64,000 nt of DNA from Merluccius polli (GCA_030340625.1 JAOPHQ010003696.1:219501-283500), one strand, 5' to 3'. Shown: positions 20,193-31,465, numbered from the stretch's first letter. Translations and numbers: made by a program. Notes: generated by a model from the letters alone, not told the origin.

Positions 20193-21619
20193 CTCTGTGG
20201 GAAAGACCTCTGCACCCTTTGTAGCACCATAATCTCTGCGGCAGCGTAGTCACCCGCAGTAAGGGGAGTCTTATCTTCCTTGTGGGAACTCTGATGGCAG
20301 AATGTCTGCTCTTGGAGCTCCTCGATTGTTTTGCAGTCCTCAACGACTGGCCCGTCAGTAACTGCTGGGTCTTGGAGGCCCGTGAGGCGACAGAAGATGG
20401 ACTTTCTGAGTTCCGCCCCCACCTCCGTGGGCTCTGGTTCAGGAGGACAGGGCCATTGCGACTCGGGCTTGGTGAGATACTCGGGTCCCTGGTGGTAGAG
20501 ATTGGGAAGAGCCAGCTGCTTAAGGGTCGCGCCCCTGGTGATAATGTCAGCTGGGTTGACATCCGTCGCCACATACCACCAGCAGGCAGGCCCAACAAGG
20601 TCCTGGATCTCTGTGATCCGAGTTCCCACAAAGACTTTGTACTTGCATGAGGTCGATTGGATCCACTGTAGGACTGTGGTCGAGTCAGACCACATCGACA
20701 CATCGTGCTGCTCCAGCCGTAGCTCCTCCTGTAGCAGGTGGCCCATCTGGGCTCCACTGACTGCGGCGCAGAGCTCAAGACGGGGTATCGACTGTAGCTT
20801 CTTCGGTGCGACTCTGCTTCTAGCGAGGGCAAAGGACACATGGATAGTGCCGTCGGGCTCTACGGCACGCAGGTATGCCACTGCACCGTAGGCCAGCTCG
20901 GATGCGTCGCAGAAGACATGTAGTGAGACTCGGCTGTGTGTCCAACTCACACCAGGAGGGAAGTAGCTCCTGGGGAGATCGATCTCTTGGAGAGTGGGGA
21001 GCTCCTTTTCCCACTCGGACCACCTAGTCTCGAGTGACTCCGGGAGGGGGTCGTCCCATCCCCTCTTTTCGGTCCACAACTCCCTTACGAGCACCTTGGC
21101 GCGGGTTGTGTATGGATTGATATATCCCAGGGGGTCGTACTGTCTGGCTAGTGTCCGGTAGATCGCCCGCATTGTGACGTATTTGCGGGGCTCTATCTCC
21201 TTATACCGGTAGCACAGTCTGTCCGTTTTGAAACTCCAGAGGAGGCCCAGCGTCATTTCATGCGCGTCGTCACTCGACTGAGTGACCCAGGTTTCGCTGC
21301 TGTCGGACTTTGCCTCGGCTGGGAGGTCCCTCAAGACCTCAGGGTCATTGCTTGCCCACTGGCGGACGTCGAAGCCAGCAGTAGCCAGGTGGGAAAGCAG
21401 GTCGCGAACCAAGCGACGTGCCTCCTCCGGCGTCTCAGTGCTGTGGAGGCAGTTATCCACATAGAAACTGTGCAGGACTACATCAGCTACCCCCTCGGGT
21501 ACGGTTCCTTCCATCACATGGGCCTGCATGGCGTAGGTTGCGCAGCACGGGCTGCAGGTGGTGCCAAACGGGAGCACCTCCCACTGGTAGGTAGAGGGGG
21601 GGGTCGCTGGGGTTCTCAC
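20144..21619 (-). pseudogene. BEL/Pao reverse transcriptase (second half) and RNase H
   Basis: Reverse-transcriptase palm motif YVDN lies at residues 53-56 (BEL elements usually have YVDD, so the second Asp is changed). WEVLPFGTTCSP precedes it. The connection region has YDPLGYINPYT and the RNase H domain has HVFCDASELAYGAV, IPRLELCAAV, and MWSDSTTVLQWI with the expected acidic residues. The end (WSYPMTAG) runs past the true frame. It joins the previous frame (21483-23195) across a frameshift at the G-run 21596-21603, a likely slippage site. Confidence 0.9.
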
Positions 21620-23195
21620 GCCACACGAATCTCATAAGGGGCTTGTCCTCGTCCAACAGCAGGACCTGGTGGAACATGCGGCGTATATCTCCGCTGATTG
21701 CAGTCTGCTGCCGGCGAAAGCGCACCATGACTCCGAGTAGGGAGGGGGTCAGAGTCGGGCCTGGAAGAAGGTGCTTGTTCAGGTTCTGCTCGCGGACTTG
21801 GAAGCTGCAGTTGAATACGACCCGATTCTTTCCATTGTGCTTCACATTATGGTGTGGGAGGTACCATGACTCAGCGCTAGCTTCCTCCTCCGCGGGTTCC
21901 AATTTCCGGACAAGCCCTGACTCGACTAGCTTTGTCATCTCTTCAGCGTAAGCAGCTGCAGTCTCCGGGTCCCTACCCAGTCTCTTCTCCGTGCTTCGCA
22001 GGCAGGGCATGGCTACTTCACGTGACACGCGGAAGGTTGGCATAGGTTCCTTTCGCAGTAGTGGTGTGGCATAACGTAGGACACCACGCGTCTCCACTCT
22101 GCGGGTCTTCTCCTTTAGAAGTGCCATGGCCATTTGATCTTCCTTAGAGCGCATGTGCTGTTTCCCGGTCTGAAATGGGGTGACGTCCAGTTGCCATAGC
22201 TTACGGACGTTCTCCATAAGTATCCCATCCTCGGCCTCGGCTCCGAGGTAGTGGGTTCGGGTCTGGCTGGGCTTAGTACTCTTTAGGTTGATGGGGCCTT
22301 GGAGGGTCCAGCCCAGTGGAGTATCTAGGGCAACGGGACAGCCTCTCGGGCCCGGCAGGATGCGTCTTGGGAGGGTGAGCCTGGCGTGGTCAGACCCAAG
22401 CAGGATGGTCGGCACCACTTCCTCTTCTTGGTCAAGCTCCAACTCAGACAGATGGGGGTACTTAGCCTTGAGGGCCTTTATCGGGTATCCGTACTTAGAA
22501 AGGCTCAAATCGGCTGCCGTGAACACGTCACACAGAGGATGCACCTCTCCTGGTCGTCCCCGCGCCATGATCTCCAGGGACACTATCTCACCTGCGACCT
22601 TGGTGGGCTCTGGCCTGATGGTGAGGATGTTCATTTGGTGGGGTTGACCCTTGAGTCCCAGGGCGTTGGCTGCTTCCTTCAGCAGGAGGGTGCGTTCTGC
22701 ACCGTCGTCAATGATTGCGTAGGTCGACATCTCTTTACCATCATGGCGTAGGACGACCGGCACCATCTTGAGTAGCACCCGGGAGTTGTTACCACGCACT
22801 GGGCCTACGTAGTAGGTGCGACCCTCCTCTGTCTCAGCGGATGGGTCCTGGGTGGTCTCCCTGGTCTCTGGTTTATCCCTTCTGTCATTGAGATCATGGA
22901 GGACTGTGAGGTGCGTCCTGCCGCACTCCTTAATGTGACAGGGCCTCTTTAGGGTGCATTGCTTGGCCATGTGCTCGCGGGCGCACCTCCAACACCGTTT
23001 GTTGTCCTTGATCCACTGCTTCCTCTCTTCGGTGTTTTTCTTCTCGAACTCAGGACAGCGTTCGAGCCAGTGGGGCTCCGTGCAATATGGGCAAGGCGGT
23101 GGAGGTCTCTTATCGCCCTTCTTCTTCTCACCATTCTTAGGGCCGCCCCGTTCACCATGGGGGGCAGCCTTCTCTTCTGAGATGGTCGTCATCAC
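21483..23195 (-). pseudogene. BEL/Pao gag C-terminus, protease and start of RT
   Basis: The 570-residue frame begins with basic linker and cysteine clusters: CPYCTEPHWLERC and CWRCAREHMAKQC (residues about 35-80), each CX2CX3HX4C, then CHIKECGRTH. The aspartic protease motif IIDDGAERTLL follows near residue 160. A long linker with LGWTLQGPI leads to the reverse transcriptase: YLPHHNVKHNGKNRVVFNCS, then AISGDIRRMFHQVLL with the first catalytic Asp. The last about 40 residues are in the wrong frame after the G-run indel near 21600. This is a typical BEL/Pao pol layout. Confidence 0.9.
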
Positions 23196-23644
23196 CCGAA
23201 CGGATCCTTCCCTCCTTGATCGGACCGTTCATGGCTGCCACACTTCGACTCAGCTTTCTTTGGGAGGCGGATGTGCTTCACCTCCCCTCTTAGGAACTCG
23301 GACAGCTCCTCTAGGCTGGCCGCCGGCTGGTCGGGATACAGCTGGTCGTGACGCCGCCGGAATCTCTCCTCTCTGTGTCTGGGTAGCTTCCTTATGAAGC
23401 GCTCTACCGTGGAGCCTGTGTTCAGCTCTCTGGTTCCAGTCGGTCCCTGTAGTTTCAGCATCGTAACCAGGGAACGGATGCGGAGGGTGTAGTCATCGAG
23501 AGCTGCATCGCTTCTGATATCTGGCAACTCCCCAAGGGCTTCAACCTCGTCGAGGATGTGGTCCCATGGACATCCCCAGCGGCGATCCAGTTCCGCGATG
23601 CTGTCAGTGTAGGGGGTGGGGGACTGGGCATGGGAGAAGCACAA
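23192..23644 (-). pseudogene. BEL/Pao gag, middle part
   Basis: The frame reads YTDSIAELDRRWG, ALDDYTLRIRSLVTMLK, STVERFIRKLPRH and PAASLEELSEFLRGEV. This helical, DUF1759-like capsid segment is typical of BEL/Pao gag. Its stop overlaps the start of the next frame by four bases (23192-23195). The N-terminal end is broken: about 95 bp of sequence without an open frame separate it from the gag N-terminal frame. Confidence 0.75.
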
Positions 23645-23737
23645 CCTCTTAGCTATCGGTAGCTTGCAGTGGAGATGGAGTGTGAGCCACTTCTGTTGTT
23701 CACTGTGGTATGCCTGCGGTTCTCCGGTAGTCCAGGC

Positions 23738-24676
23738 TCAGTCGCATCTCCCGATCTTCTCCCTGCTGTCTTGGGTGAAGAAGGGAACAATGGAACCAGG
23801 CGGGTGGTTAGGGAGCGGGTCGTAAGGTCCCGTGTAATGGCGTGCTGTTTGCGATGGTGAGGAGAGAGGGAGGGGGTGTGGGCTTTGCCGGTGACGGTCC
23901 AGCAGGGAGTCCAGGCGTTCATTGAGCTCTAGTTCCTGATCCACAGGTGTACTTTGGGGTCTCGGGCTCAGAGCTTGAGGCGCCTCTCCATCCCTCCTGC
24001 TTGGATTAGGGGAGCTAGCATTGGTAGGTGTTCGTGATATCCGGCCGGTGGTAGTGCACTCTGGTTGGCGGGAGAGAGCTAGCTTAGCGAGTTCTAGGTT
24101 CTGTGTGGCCGCCCGTTGTAGTGCCTCTGCGGTAGCCTGGGCTTGACGCTCCAGACGCTCTTTGTCACCACGGGCTTCTTGTCGCAGGCGCTCTTCTCTG
24201 GCGAGAGCGTCCTGGCGCTGGTGCTCCTGGCTATCAATCAACTGCTGGATTAGCCTCTCGGAGAGTGCACTCCCAACGCTCAATCGTTCTGAGTAGCCGC
24301 TACGCTGACTACCTGTCCGGCTGCCGTGGACGCTGCCCCGCCGGCTACGGGATAGACGAGACCTCTGGTCACGGGGCCTGCCTTGGAGAGGGGGGTCGAT
24401 GAAGAACTCACCCGGTTGGAAGGCCTGGGGGTCGGTCCTGTTCAGTGGGACCTCAACTTCAGGCGGAATGGTGTCCTTGCCAGTCTGTGAGCAGGCATCT
24501 CCAGATAGATCCTCCTCCTCCTCTTCATCATCTTCCTTATCCTCCGACTCACCTTGGCTGTAGGTTTCTGATAGCGGAGGCTTGGCTGCTATCAGCCGCG
24601 GGCTCACTACTTTCACTGTCTCTTCTGAGGCTTTTAGTAGCGGGGAAGGGGGGTGTAAACTAGGTTGCGTGACCAA
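23738..24676 (-). pseudogene. BEL/Pao gag N-terminal region
   Basis: A 312-residue frame with an acidic run (EDKEDDEEEEEDLSG), a Ser/Arg-rich segment (RLSRSRRGSVHGSRTGSQRS) and a long charged helix (RQDALAREERLRQEARGDKE through AEALQRAATQNLELAKLAL) that should form a coiled coil. It is followed by FFTQDSREKIGRC, near where capsid homology would start. Low-complexity, coiled N-termini are usual for fish BEL gag proteins. The start at 24676 is the first Met, but the true gag may begin upstream in sequence that is no longer present. Confidence 0.65.
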
Positions 24677-24719
24677 CTCTGACTCTGGCGTGGCAGTAGC
24701 GCCCTCTGTTTTCCTGTCT

Positions 24720-25809
24720 GGAAAACAGATATATCAAATTAGCTGCCAATGTTCTTATGTAAGGTAGTTCTTTCTACTAATGAACTACCTTACATCTGGA
24801 AATCAACACAAATCACTCCACTCCACAAAGCAAATGATGTCCTTGATTGTAATAATTATAGACCTATATCTATTATTTGTTCAATTGCAAAAATCCTGGA
24901 AAAACTGGTCTATTCTCAACTGTCAGAATACCTCAACATTAATAAAATGTTATCGCCCTCTCAGTCTGGATTCAGATCCAATCACTCAACAACTACTGCC
25001 TTGTTGAAAATAACAAACAATATTTTTACTGCTGCAGGGAATGGTGAAGTTACTGGCGCAATTTTTGTTGATTTAACCAAAGCTTTTGATTTTGTTGATC
25101 GGTACTTATTATTAGATAAGCTTCATAACATTGGTCTATCTAAAAATGTAATTTTATGGTTTAATTCTTTTCTACATAATAGTAAACAATGTGTTGTTGT
25201 AGATGGAAAATGTTCTGACTGTTGGTGCAGGAAAGAGGTCTATCTTCACTTATTCCTCTGTGCAATTGTATGCAGACGACACCGTCATTTACACTTCAAA
25301 ATCTGACTTATCTGAAGTTCAAACCGCCATTCAGTCTGACGTCAGTATTCTTGAAGACTGGCTCTTACAAAATAAATTACTTCTTAATAAAAACAAATGT
25401 TATGATTTTTGGCACAAATTCCAAATTGAAATCCAGTTCAGATTCATGTAAAATATTTTGTAAAGATGGTACAACTCTGCAGAAAGTTGATAAATATCTT
25501 GGTGTCTGGTTAGATCCTACTTTGTCATTTAAAACGCACATTGATTATGCGGTACGGAAGGTGAACTGTCGGATTAATATGTTGTATAGGTCCAGAAACT
25601 GTTTTACATATATTGTTAGAAAGAAACTTGCTATGCAACTTATTTTTCCAATATTGGACTATTGTGATGTTGTGTATATCTCTGCTTCTAAATCTGTGTT
25701 AGCTCCCCTGACCAAAGTTTATAACAGAATCTGCAGATTCATACTTGAATGTCCCTATCTGACACATCACTGTCTCCTGGTTTTAATGAGGGGAGCTCAT
25801 TTTGAGTGA
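24720..25809 (+). pseudogene. LINE reverse-transcriptase fragment (CR1/L2-like)
   Basis: Plus-strand RT sequence in at least two frames. NYRPISIICSIAKILEKLVY and SQSGFRSNHSTTTALLKI are LINE RT motifs, followed by GAIFVDLTKAFD (first catalytic Asp). The GVPQGS motif is deleted around 25210-25225. QLYADDTVIYTS (catalytic DD) follows, then KYLGVWLDPTLSFKTHIDY and a thumb region with ILDYCDVVY. The fragment lacks the endonuclease and 3' UTR. It abuts the broken BEL element on its left and the next LINE on its right. Confidence 0.85.
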
Positions 25810-25827
25810 GGAGCTCAAGCTATCAGA

Positions 25828-26195
25828 CAAGTGGATGCACGTAGAGTCTACAGCGTCCGCAGGAGCAGAGTCTACAGCGTCCGCAGTCACGGTTACATTG
25901 CAATGGTTTATGGTTTATGCTTCATCCGTGTTCATCTTATTTTGAAACAAACGTTCACGGTTGTTTGATTATTACAATTAAACTAAACTATACGCTATAC
26001 ACGGAAGTACCGCGACCGCGAGAAGGCAGCAATCCGCTCATCGAAAGCGGCGCTCCTGCACCCCCCAGTACCCAGCACTGGTCCCGGGAGGACGAGTCCT
26101 CCGTCCCCCAGTACCCAGACCTGGTCCCGGGAGGACGAGTCCTCCGTCCCCCAGTACCCAGACCTGGTCCCGGGAGGACGAGTCCGCCGTCCCCC
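25828..26195 (+). repeat. LINE 5'-UTR tandem repeats
   Basis: First, GAGTCTACAGCGTCCGCAG occurs twice (about 25845-25885). Then a 43-bp unit with GGTCCCGGGAGGACGAGTCC repeats three times (about 26078-26190). GC-rich tandem monomers before ORF1 resemble the promoter monomers of some LINEs; promoter activity is inference. Confidence 0.8.
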
Positions 26196-26366
26196 GCTGC
26201 CCGTCCGAAAGAGCCCGCAAGGAGCTGCAGACTCCGTTACTGGTAGCTACCACCAGGATCCAGCTCCTCCAGGCTACAGCCCAGCTACCACCAGGCTTCA
26301 CCCACCTCCAGGCCACAGCCTAGCTACGACAAGGCAGGGGACGCCTAGAGTGCCGGCGAGGACAAC

Positions 26367-27056
26367 ATGGCGAATGCCACCAGGCAGAAGGAGATTGACG
26401 ACATCAAAAAATCTCTTGACTTTCAATCAGGGGAACTTGCTACCATCACCAAGGAGCTGAAAGTCCTCACTGCCCTGATGAAGGAAATACAACAACTGAA
26501 ACAAATGAACCTGGAGAAGGACAAGAAGATATTCGAATTGGAGAAGAGACTTGATGACTGTGAACAATACTCAAGAATGAACGACCTGATAGTGAGTGGC
26601 TTAAAAACCAAGCCACCATCCTATGCCAGGGCTGCAGCCCCAGATGGGGAGCCCACGGAGGGTGACATCGCCTCCATCGAGGAACAGGTTCTATCCTTCC
26701 TTGATAAACAAGGCATACAGGTCGACAAGCGTGACATAGAGGCATGCCATCCCTTAGGCAAAAGAACCGACAGCAACACCCCGGCCATAATAATCCGCCT
26801 TGTCAGCAGGAAGAAAAAGACAGAGATCCTCAAACAGGGGAGAAAGTTAAAGGGAACAAAAGTCTTCTTGAACGAGCACCTGACAAAAAGGAACGGATCG
26901 ATTGCGTGGCAAGCCCGCTCATTGAGAAAACTGGAGAAGATCCAAGCAACGTGGACCGCCAACTGTAAGATCTACATCAAACTGAATGGATCATCTCCTG
27001 AAGAGGCTAAAACGTTGATCATCAGGGATCGCTCTGAACTGGACAGGTTTGCATGA
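26367..27056 (+). CDS. LINE ORF1, coiled-coil RNA-binding protein, intact
   Basis: A 229-residue protein. Residues about 5-75 form a coiled coil (IKKSLDFQSGELATITKELK, then LKQMNLEKDKKIFELEKRLD). Residues about 75-85 read CEQYSRMNDLIVSG, the usual entry to an L1-like RNA-recognition fold. The centre has CHPLGKRTDSNTPAIIIRLV and the end VFLNEHLTKRNGSIAWQARS followed by NCKIYIKLNG. This is the trimeric nucleic-acid chaperone type of LINE ORF1, which would bind element RNA in the cytoplasm. ATG at 26367 follows GGACAAC and no upstream in-frame coding was seen. It ends with TGA. No disabling change is visible. Confidence 0.85.
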   Translation: MANATRQKEIDDIKKSLDFQSGELATITKELKVLTALMKEIQQLKQMNLEKDKKIFELEKRLDDCEQYSRMNDLIVSGLKTKPPSYARAAAPDGEPTEGDIASIEEQVLSFLDKQGIQVDKRDIEACHPLGKRTDSNTPAIIIRLVSRKKKTEILKQGRKLKGTKVFLNEHLTKRNGSIAWQARSLRKLEKIQATWTANCKIYIKLNGSSPEEAKTLIIRDRSELDRFA

Positions 27057-27395
27057 TGACTCAACTTCACACAAGGTATGAGATGACATGAACTCAAGGA
27101 CCCATATCCACACATTCATTATGCCATATTCACGACCACTACATTCCCTATATGATTATATATACAGTTATTATTTGATATCTGTATTATATCATAAATT
27201 ACATATTGTCATTATGAACCATCATACCATTGCATCATCTTATATCTCCATTATATATTATATATTATATCTTATATTATTCCTTATCACCCTGACCTTA
27301 CCATTGCATTGTATTACATTATCTATTTATTTATCATTATTATCATCATTAGCATTTTTCATTAATTTTGTTACTATTATTATTTCTTATATTGC

Positions 27396-27462
<67 letters not shown>

Positions 27463-27635
27463 CTACATTATTGTTGCTGTCATTACTGCCACTACTATGG
27501 TCATTATTTTTGTTATTGTCATTACTACTACCTCTATGTTCATTATAATTATTACTGTATATGCAGTAGGCCTATTATAACCATGCCTTACTATTATATT
27601 ACTTATACAATTATGTATAATACCATCCAAACCAA
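27057..27635. repeat. AT-rich inter-ORF spacer with (TTA)n
   Basis: A TTA microsatellite (27395-27461) and ATATAT-rich sequence separate the two LINE frames. The Ile/Tyr-rich open frame across it is an artefact of the repeat. Confidence 0.85.
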
Positions 27636-30600
27636 ATGATGAGTGGAATTGAAGAAACAGACATAGCAGATAATAATGGCGAGTTGAATTTTGAGACATT
27701 CCAATTCACTGAGTATGATCAATTAGATTATGAACAGCATATTGACCCAGATAATAACGTATATAATAATGTAAGTAATACATGCCACTATTATAATGAA
27801 AACCAACTTAGTATGAATATGGGAGCCAAGCACTGTATGTCTCTCATCCATTTCAATAGCAGAAGTCTATATGCACATTTTGGCAGTATAAAAAAATACC
27901 TCAGTAATTTCATAAAACCTTTCAGTATAATTGCAGTTTCAGAGACCTGGTTAACCCCTGAAAGAGGCTTGGACTTTAACCTAAAAGGGTATGATTTCAA
28001 CTATATAAATCGAAAGAACCAATCAGCAGGTGGTGTGGCCTTGTATATTGATGAAACCCTAAAATACAATGTGGTCGAAAACATGTCATTCGCTGTAGAA
28101 GATGTGATTGAATGTATCACCATTGAGATCATCATGGAAAAAGAAAAAAACATTGTCATAAGCTGTATCTACAGATCACCTGGAACAAATGTGGAAAGGT
28201 TTATAAATTGCATGGAAAATCTATTCAACAAACACCGCCAGAAAAACATCTTTGTCTGTGGTGACTACAACCTGGATTTGTTGAATCCACATAAACTTAA
28301 AACTACAGATGATTTTGTAAATAGTATGTATAGTATGAATTTATTCCCATTAATATCCAAACCTAGTAGAATAACAAGAACCACCGCTACCTTAATTGAT
28401 AATATTTTTACAAATAATATTGAAGGCAACATTGAGAGAGGACTATTACTAAATGATATATCGGATCACCTGCCTGTGTTCGCCTTGTTTGAATGGAAAC
28501 ATGAGGCTAAAGAGACAAAAAAAGCATTCCGATATAAACGCTTGATAACAGAAAACTCCATTGACGCCCTCAGAAGGGATCTCACGAGGCAGAATTGGAG
28601 CAATGTAATAAAAGACAACGATGTAAATAATGCATACAACATATTTCTAAATATTTTTGATAGCGTATATAATAAAAATTGCCCTATTAGGAAATGTAAA
28701 GATAAAAACATTCAAATAACAAACCCCTGGATGACAAACGGAATAAAAAATGCCTGCAAGAAAAAGAATAATCTATACAAACAATTTATAAAAAATAGGA
28801 CGATAGACACCGAAAATAGATATAAACTGTATAAAAATAAGTTAATTAACATCATGGGAGCTAGTAAAAAGAATTATTATAACGATATCCTAGAAAAAAA
28901 TAAGAACAATACAAAAGGACTATGGAATATATTAAATGGGATTATAAGAAAAGGCGCAGCTCAACCAAGCTTTCCAAAGCAATTCATCGACCAGGAAAAA
29001 ACTATAGACAACATGCCAGACATTGTTCATGGTTTCAATGACTTTTTTGTTAGCATAGGGCCAACACTCGCAAAAAAAATCACAACTCAACCCGACAATA
29101 GTGGACAACATCTAGACCTAGGCTATAGTAACCCAAGCTCACTATACTTGAGAGATGTGGAGGAGCAGGAAGTAATGACAATGGTAACAAAATGCAAAAA
29201 TAAGGTATCGACCGATTGTAACGACATCAGCATGACACTGGTCAAAAAAATTATAGATAGCATAATCAAACCTTTCACCTATATTTGTAATTTATCAATA
29301 AACACTGGCACCTTTCCAAATGCAATGAAAATAGCAAAAGTAATTCCAATTTTTAAATCTGGTAATAAACAGCAATTCACAAACTACAGACCCATTTCCC
29401 TGCTACCACAACTCTCAAAAATATTAGAAAAGATATTCTTGGTTAGACTGGATGATTTCATTACAAAACATAACCTGTTGTCCGAAAATCAGTATGGCTT
29501 CCGACCCAACCGATCACCATCACTTGCACTAATTGACCTTACAGAAGATATAACAGATTACATACAAAAAAAACAGTTCACTGTGGGAGTATTTATTGAC
29601 CTTAAAAAAGCCTTCGACACTATAGACCACAACATATTAATAAACAAACTGGAGAGATACGGCATCAGGGGTGTTGCATCGAAATGGCTGGGGAGCTATA
29701 TTGAAAACCGACAACAGTATGTACAAGTAGGAGAATTTAAATCTAGTCATCAATACATCAAGTGCGGGGTACCACAGGGATCAGTTTTGGGCCCCAAATT
29801 ATTCATCCTTTATATAAATGATTTGTGTACAGTATCAAACCTTACAAAATGTGTACTTTTTGCAGATGACACAAATATATTTTGCACTGGGGAGGATATC
29901 CAGCAGCTTCTACAGTCCATGGCAACTGAACTATATAAATACAAACAGTGGTTTGATAAAAATAAACTATCCCTAAATCTATCAAAAACTAAATTCATGA
30001 TTTTTGGCAATCGTGAAATCACCACAATCCCCAAGCTTAAGATCGACAACATCGAAATTGAGCGGGTTTATGAAAATAAATTTTTAGGTGTTGTCTTGGA
30101 CCCCAAAATCTGTTGGAGACCTCACATAAGGCATGTGGGAGTCAAGATAGCGAAGAGCATTGCGGTCATCAACAGGGCGAGACACATCCTCGATACTAAA
30201 TCACTCCATATCCTGTACTGCACCATGATCTTACCATACCTGTCTTACTGTGTAGAAGTATGGGGAAACACATATAAAACTGCATTCCATTCACTATCCA
30301 TCCTACAAAAAAGGGCTGTAAGAATCATACACAACACCGGGTACCGTGATCACACAAACATTCTCTTCTGTAATTCCCACATCCTAAAGTTCCCTGATCT
30401 TATCAAATTCAAAACAGCCCAAGTCATGTACAGAGCAAAAAATAAAACACTCCCAACCAATATACAAAACAGATTTCCAGATAAAGACAATTACTATAAA
30501 CTAAGAAACCCATCAGACTTTGTACAACCACTAGTCAGTACTACACTCAAGTTCATGTGTGTTTCGTCCTGTGGAGTGTCACTGTGGAATGGGCTAGCTG

Positions 30601-30698
30601 ATGATATACAAAAAAGCCCCAACATCAACCTATTCAAAAGGAAACTAAAACAAATATTCTTTGATATTTATAAACTGGAAGATACCCTAGTAGAGTAA
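27636..30698 (+). CDS. LINE ORF2: endonuclease plus reverse transcriptase, intact
   Basis: An uninterrupted 1020-residue frame. Residues 1-65 are an acidic leader. The endonuclease domain spans about 68-285: HFNSRSL (72-78), SETW (102-105), IYRSPG, CGDYNLDL (208-215), ATLIDNIFTN and SDHLPV (276-281). The reverse transcriptase spans about 565-830: VIPIFKSGNKQQFTNYRPIS (569-588), GFRPNRSPSLAL, FIDLKKAFDTID (653-664), GVPQGSVLGP (711-720) and the catalytic FADD (742-745; more often YADD). A thumb and C-terminal region end in WNGLADDIQKS. It would nick target DNA and prime reverse transcription. Length and motif order fit the Jockey/CR1/Daphne-like group; the exact clade is uncertain. All catalytic residues are present. 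Confidence 0.92.
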   Translation: MMSGIEETDIADNNGELNFETFQFTEYDQLDYEQHIDPDNNVYNNVSNTCHYYNENQLSMNMGAKHCMSLIHFNSRSLYAHFGSIKKYLSNFIKPFSIIAVSETWLTPERGLDFNLKGYDFNYINRKNQSAGGVALYIDETLKYNVVENMSFAVEDVIECITIEIIMEKEKNIVISCIYRSPGTNVERFINCMENLFNKHRQKNIFVCGDYNLDLLNPHKLKTTDDFVNSMYSMNLFPLISKPSRITRTTATLIDNIFTNNIEGNIERGLLLNDISDHLPVFALFEWKHEAKETKKAFRYKRLITENSIDALRRDLTRQNWSNVIKDNDVNNAYNIFLNIFDSVYNKNCPIRKCKDKNIQITNPWMTNGIKNACKKKNNLYKQFIKNRTIDTENRYKLYKNKLINIMGASKKNYYNDILEKNKNNTKGLWNILNGIIRKGAAQPSFPKQFIDQEKTIDNMPDIVHGFNDFFVSIGPTLAKKITTQPDNSGQHLDLGYSNPSSLYLRDVEEQEVMTMVTKCKNKVSTDCNDISMTLVKKIIDSIIKPFTYICNLSINTGTFPNAMKIAKVIPIFKSGNKQQFTNYRPISLLPQLSKILEKIFLVRLDDFITKHNLLSENQYGFRPNRSPSLALIDLTEDITDYIQKKQFTVGVFIDLKKAFDTIDHNILINKLERYGIRGVASKWLGSYIENRQQYVQVGEFKSSHQYIKCGVPQGSVLGPKLFILYINDLCTVSNLTKCVLFADDTNIFCTGEDIQQLLQSMATELYKYKQWFDKNKLSLNLSKTKFMIFGNREITTIPKLKIDNIEIERVYENKFLGVVLDPKICWRPHIRHVGVKIAKSIAVINRARHILDTKSLHILYCTMILPYLSYCVEVWGNTYKTAFHSLSILQKRAVRIIHNTGYRDHTNILFCNSHILKFPDLIKFKTAQVMYRAKNKTLPTNIQNRFPDKDNYYKLRNPSDFVQPLVSTTLKFMCVSSCGVSLWNGLADDIQKSPNINLFKRKLKQIFFDIYKLEDTLVE

Positions 30699-31465
30699 AA
30701 TGTTTTATTATACACTGTATTGTATCCTTATCACTGTATAATTATGCACTATTATTCTATAACCATCATATATTATTGTATTAACCTAATAATAATAATA
30801 ATAATACATAAATACATATAAGTAATGGACTATACCACTTAAAATAGTCACTACAGGGGGAAAAATGGTATTAGCATACTATTATGATGATAGTATATAT
30901 TATGAAATGATTGTAATTATTATTGGTATTATATCATATTATATTATTGTTATATACTATCAATGTATAATTATTACTATTTAATCATAATGTCAATGAG
31001 ACCTGCGCCGCCCGTTCCGCGGTGACACTCCGATGCTCTCTGCTGTCTTGACTCTCACATGAGAGAGTTATAACTGTGAGCGTGCTGTAACAACTAATGT
31101 ATCAATTTAATGTAAATATAACATATAAATGATGTATATAACTAATGTATCAATTTAATGTAAATATAACATATAAATGATGTATATATTTACGGTAAAA
31201 AAAAAATAAAATAAAAAAAATTATTATACATATATTTTCTTCTCATTTGAATTGTGTTGCAAACACTGTACCTTATTCTTATTTATTTTCTTTTGCGAAA
31301 CTGAAGCCAGGGGTAGGGCTTGATAAGCATTATGCTTCTCCCTGTCCCCTTTTCCAGTTTCTTGGACACTTCATGTACACAAACTGTCATTTTCAAATTT
31401 GTATCAATACACTTGTGTATATATGTATCTTTCTGTCCAAAAGAGCTGGAAATAAACTGAACTGA
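30699..31465 (+). other. LINE 3' UTR region with tandem repeat
   Basis: AT-rich sequence. A unit of about 50 bp containing CTAATGTATCAATTTAATG occurs twice (31092-31190), then an A-rich tract. From 31230, GCCAGGGGTAGGGCTTGATA and a GAAATAAACTGAACTGAAT end resemble other fish LINE 3' ends, so a second 3' fragment may be fused here. Confidence 0.55.

Larger units (their letters stand above)
17819..24700 (-). mobile_element. BEL/Pao LTR retrotransposon, decayed, 5' LTR missing
   Basis: On the minus strand, gag, zinc knuckles, protease, reverse transcriptase, RNase H and integrase occur in the BEL/Pao order from about 24676 down to 18905, followed by a purine tract and a 3' LTR. At least three frameshifts are present. 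No matching 5' LTR lies to the right: at about 24700 the sequence passes into an unrelated LINE fragment on the plus strand. Confidence 0.85.
25815..31465 (+). mobile_element. LINE with both open frames intact (Jockey/CR1 group)
   Basis: A 5' region with tandem repeats (25830-25885, 26066-26190), ORF1 (26367-27056), a 580-bp AT-rich spacer, ORF2 (27636-30698) and an AT-rich 3' UTR. A near A-rich tract is at 31197-31220, and further 3'-UTR-like sequence ends GGAAATAAACTGAACTGAAT at 31465. The right limit could be either. The 5' limit is estimated from the end of the preceding RT fragment. Confidence 0.75.

Noticed and set aside
27088..27639. Long open frame rich in Ile, Tyr and Leu between the two LINE genes
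   Set aside because: It is generated by the (TTA)n and ATAT-rich spacer; composition is low-complexity.
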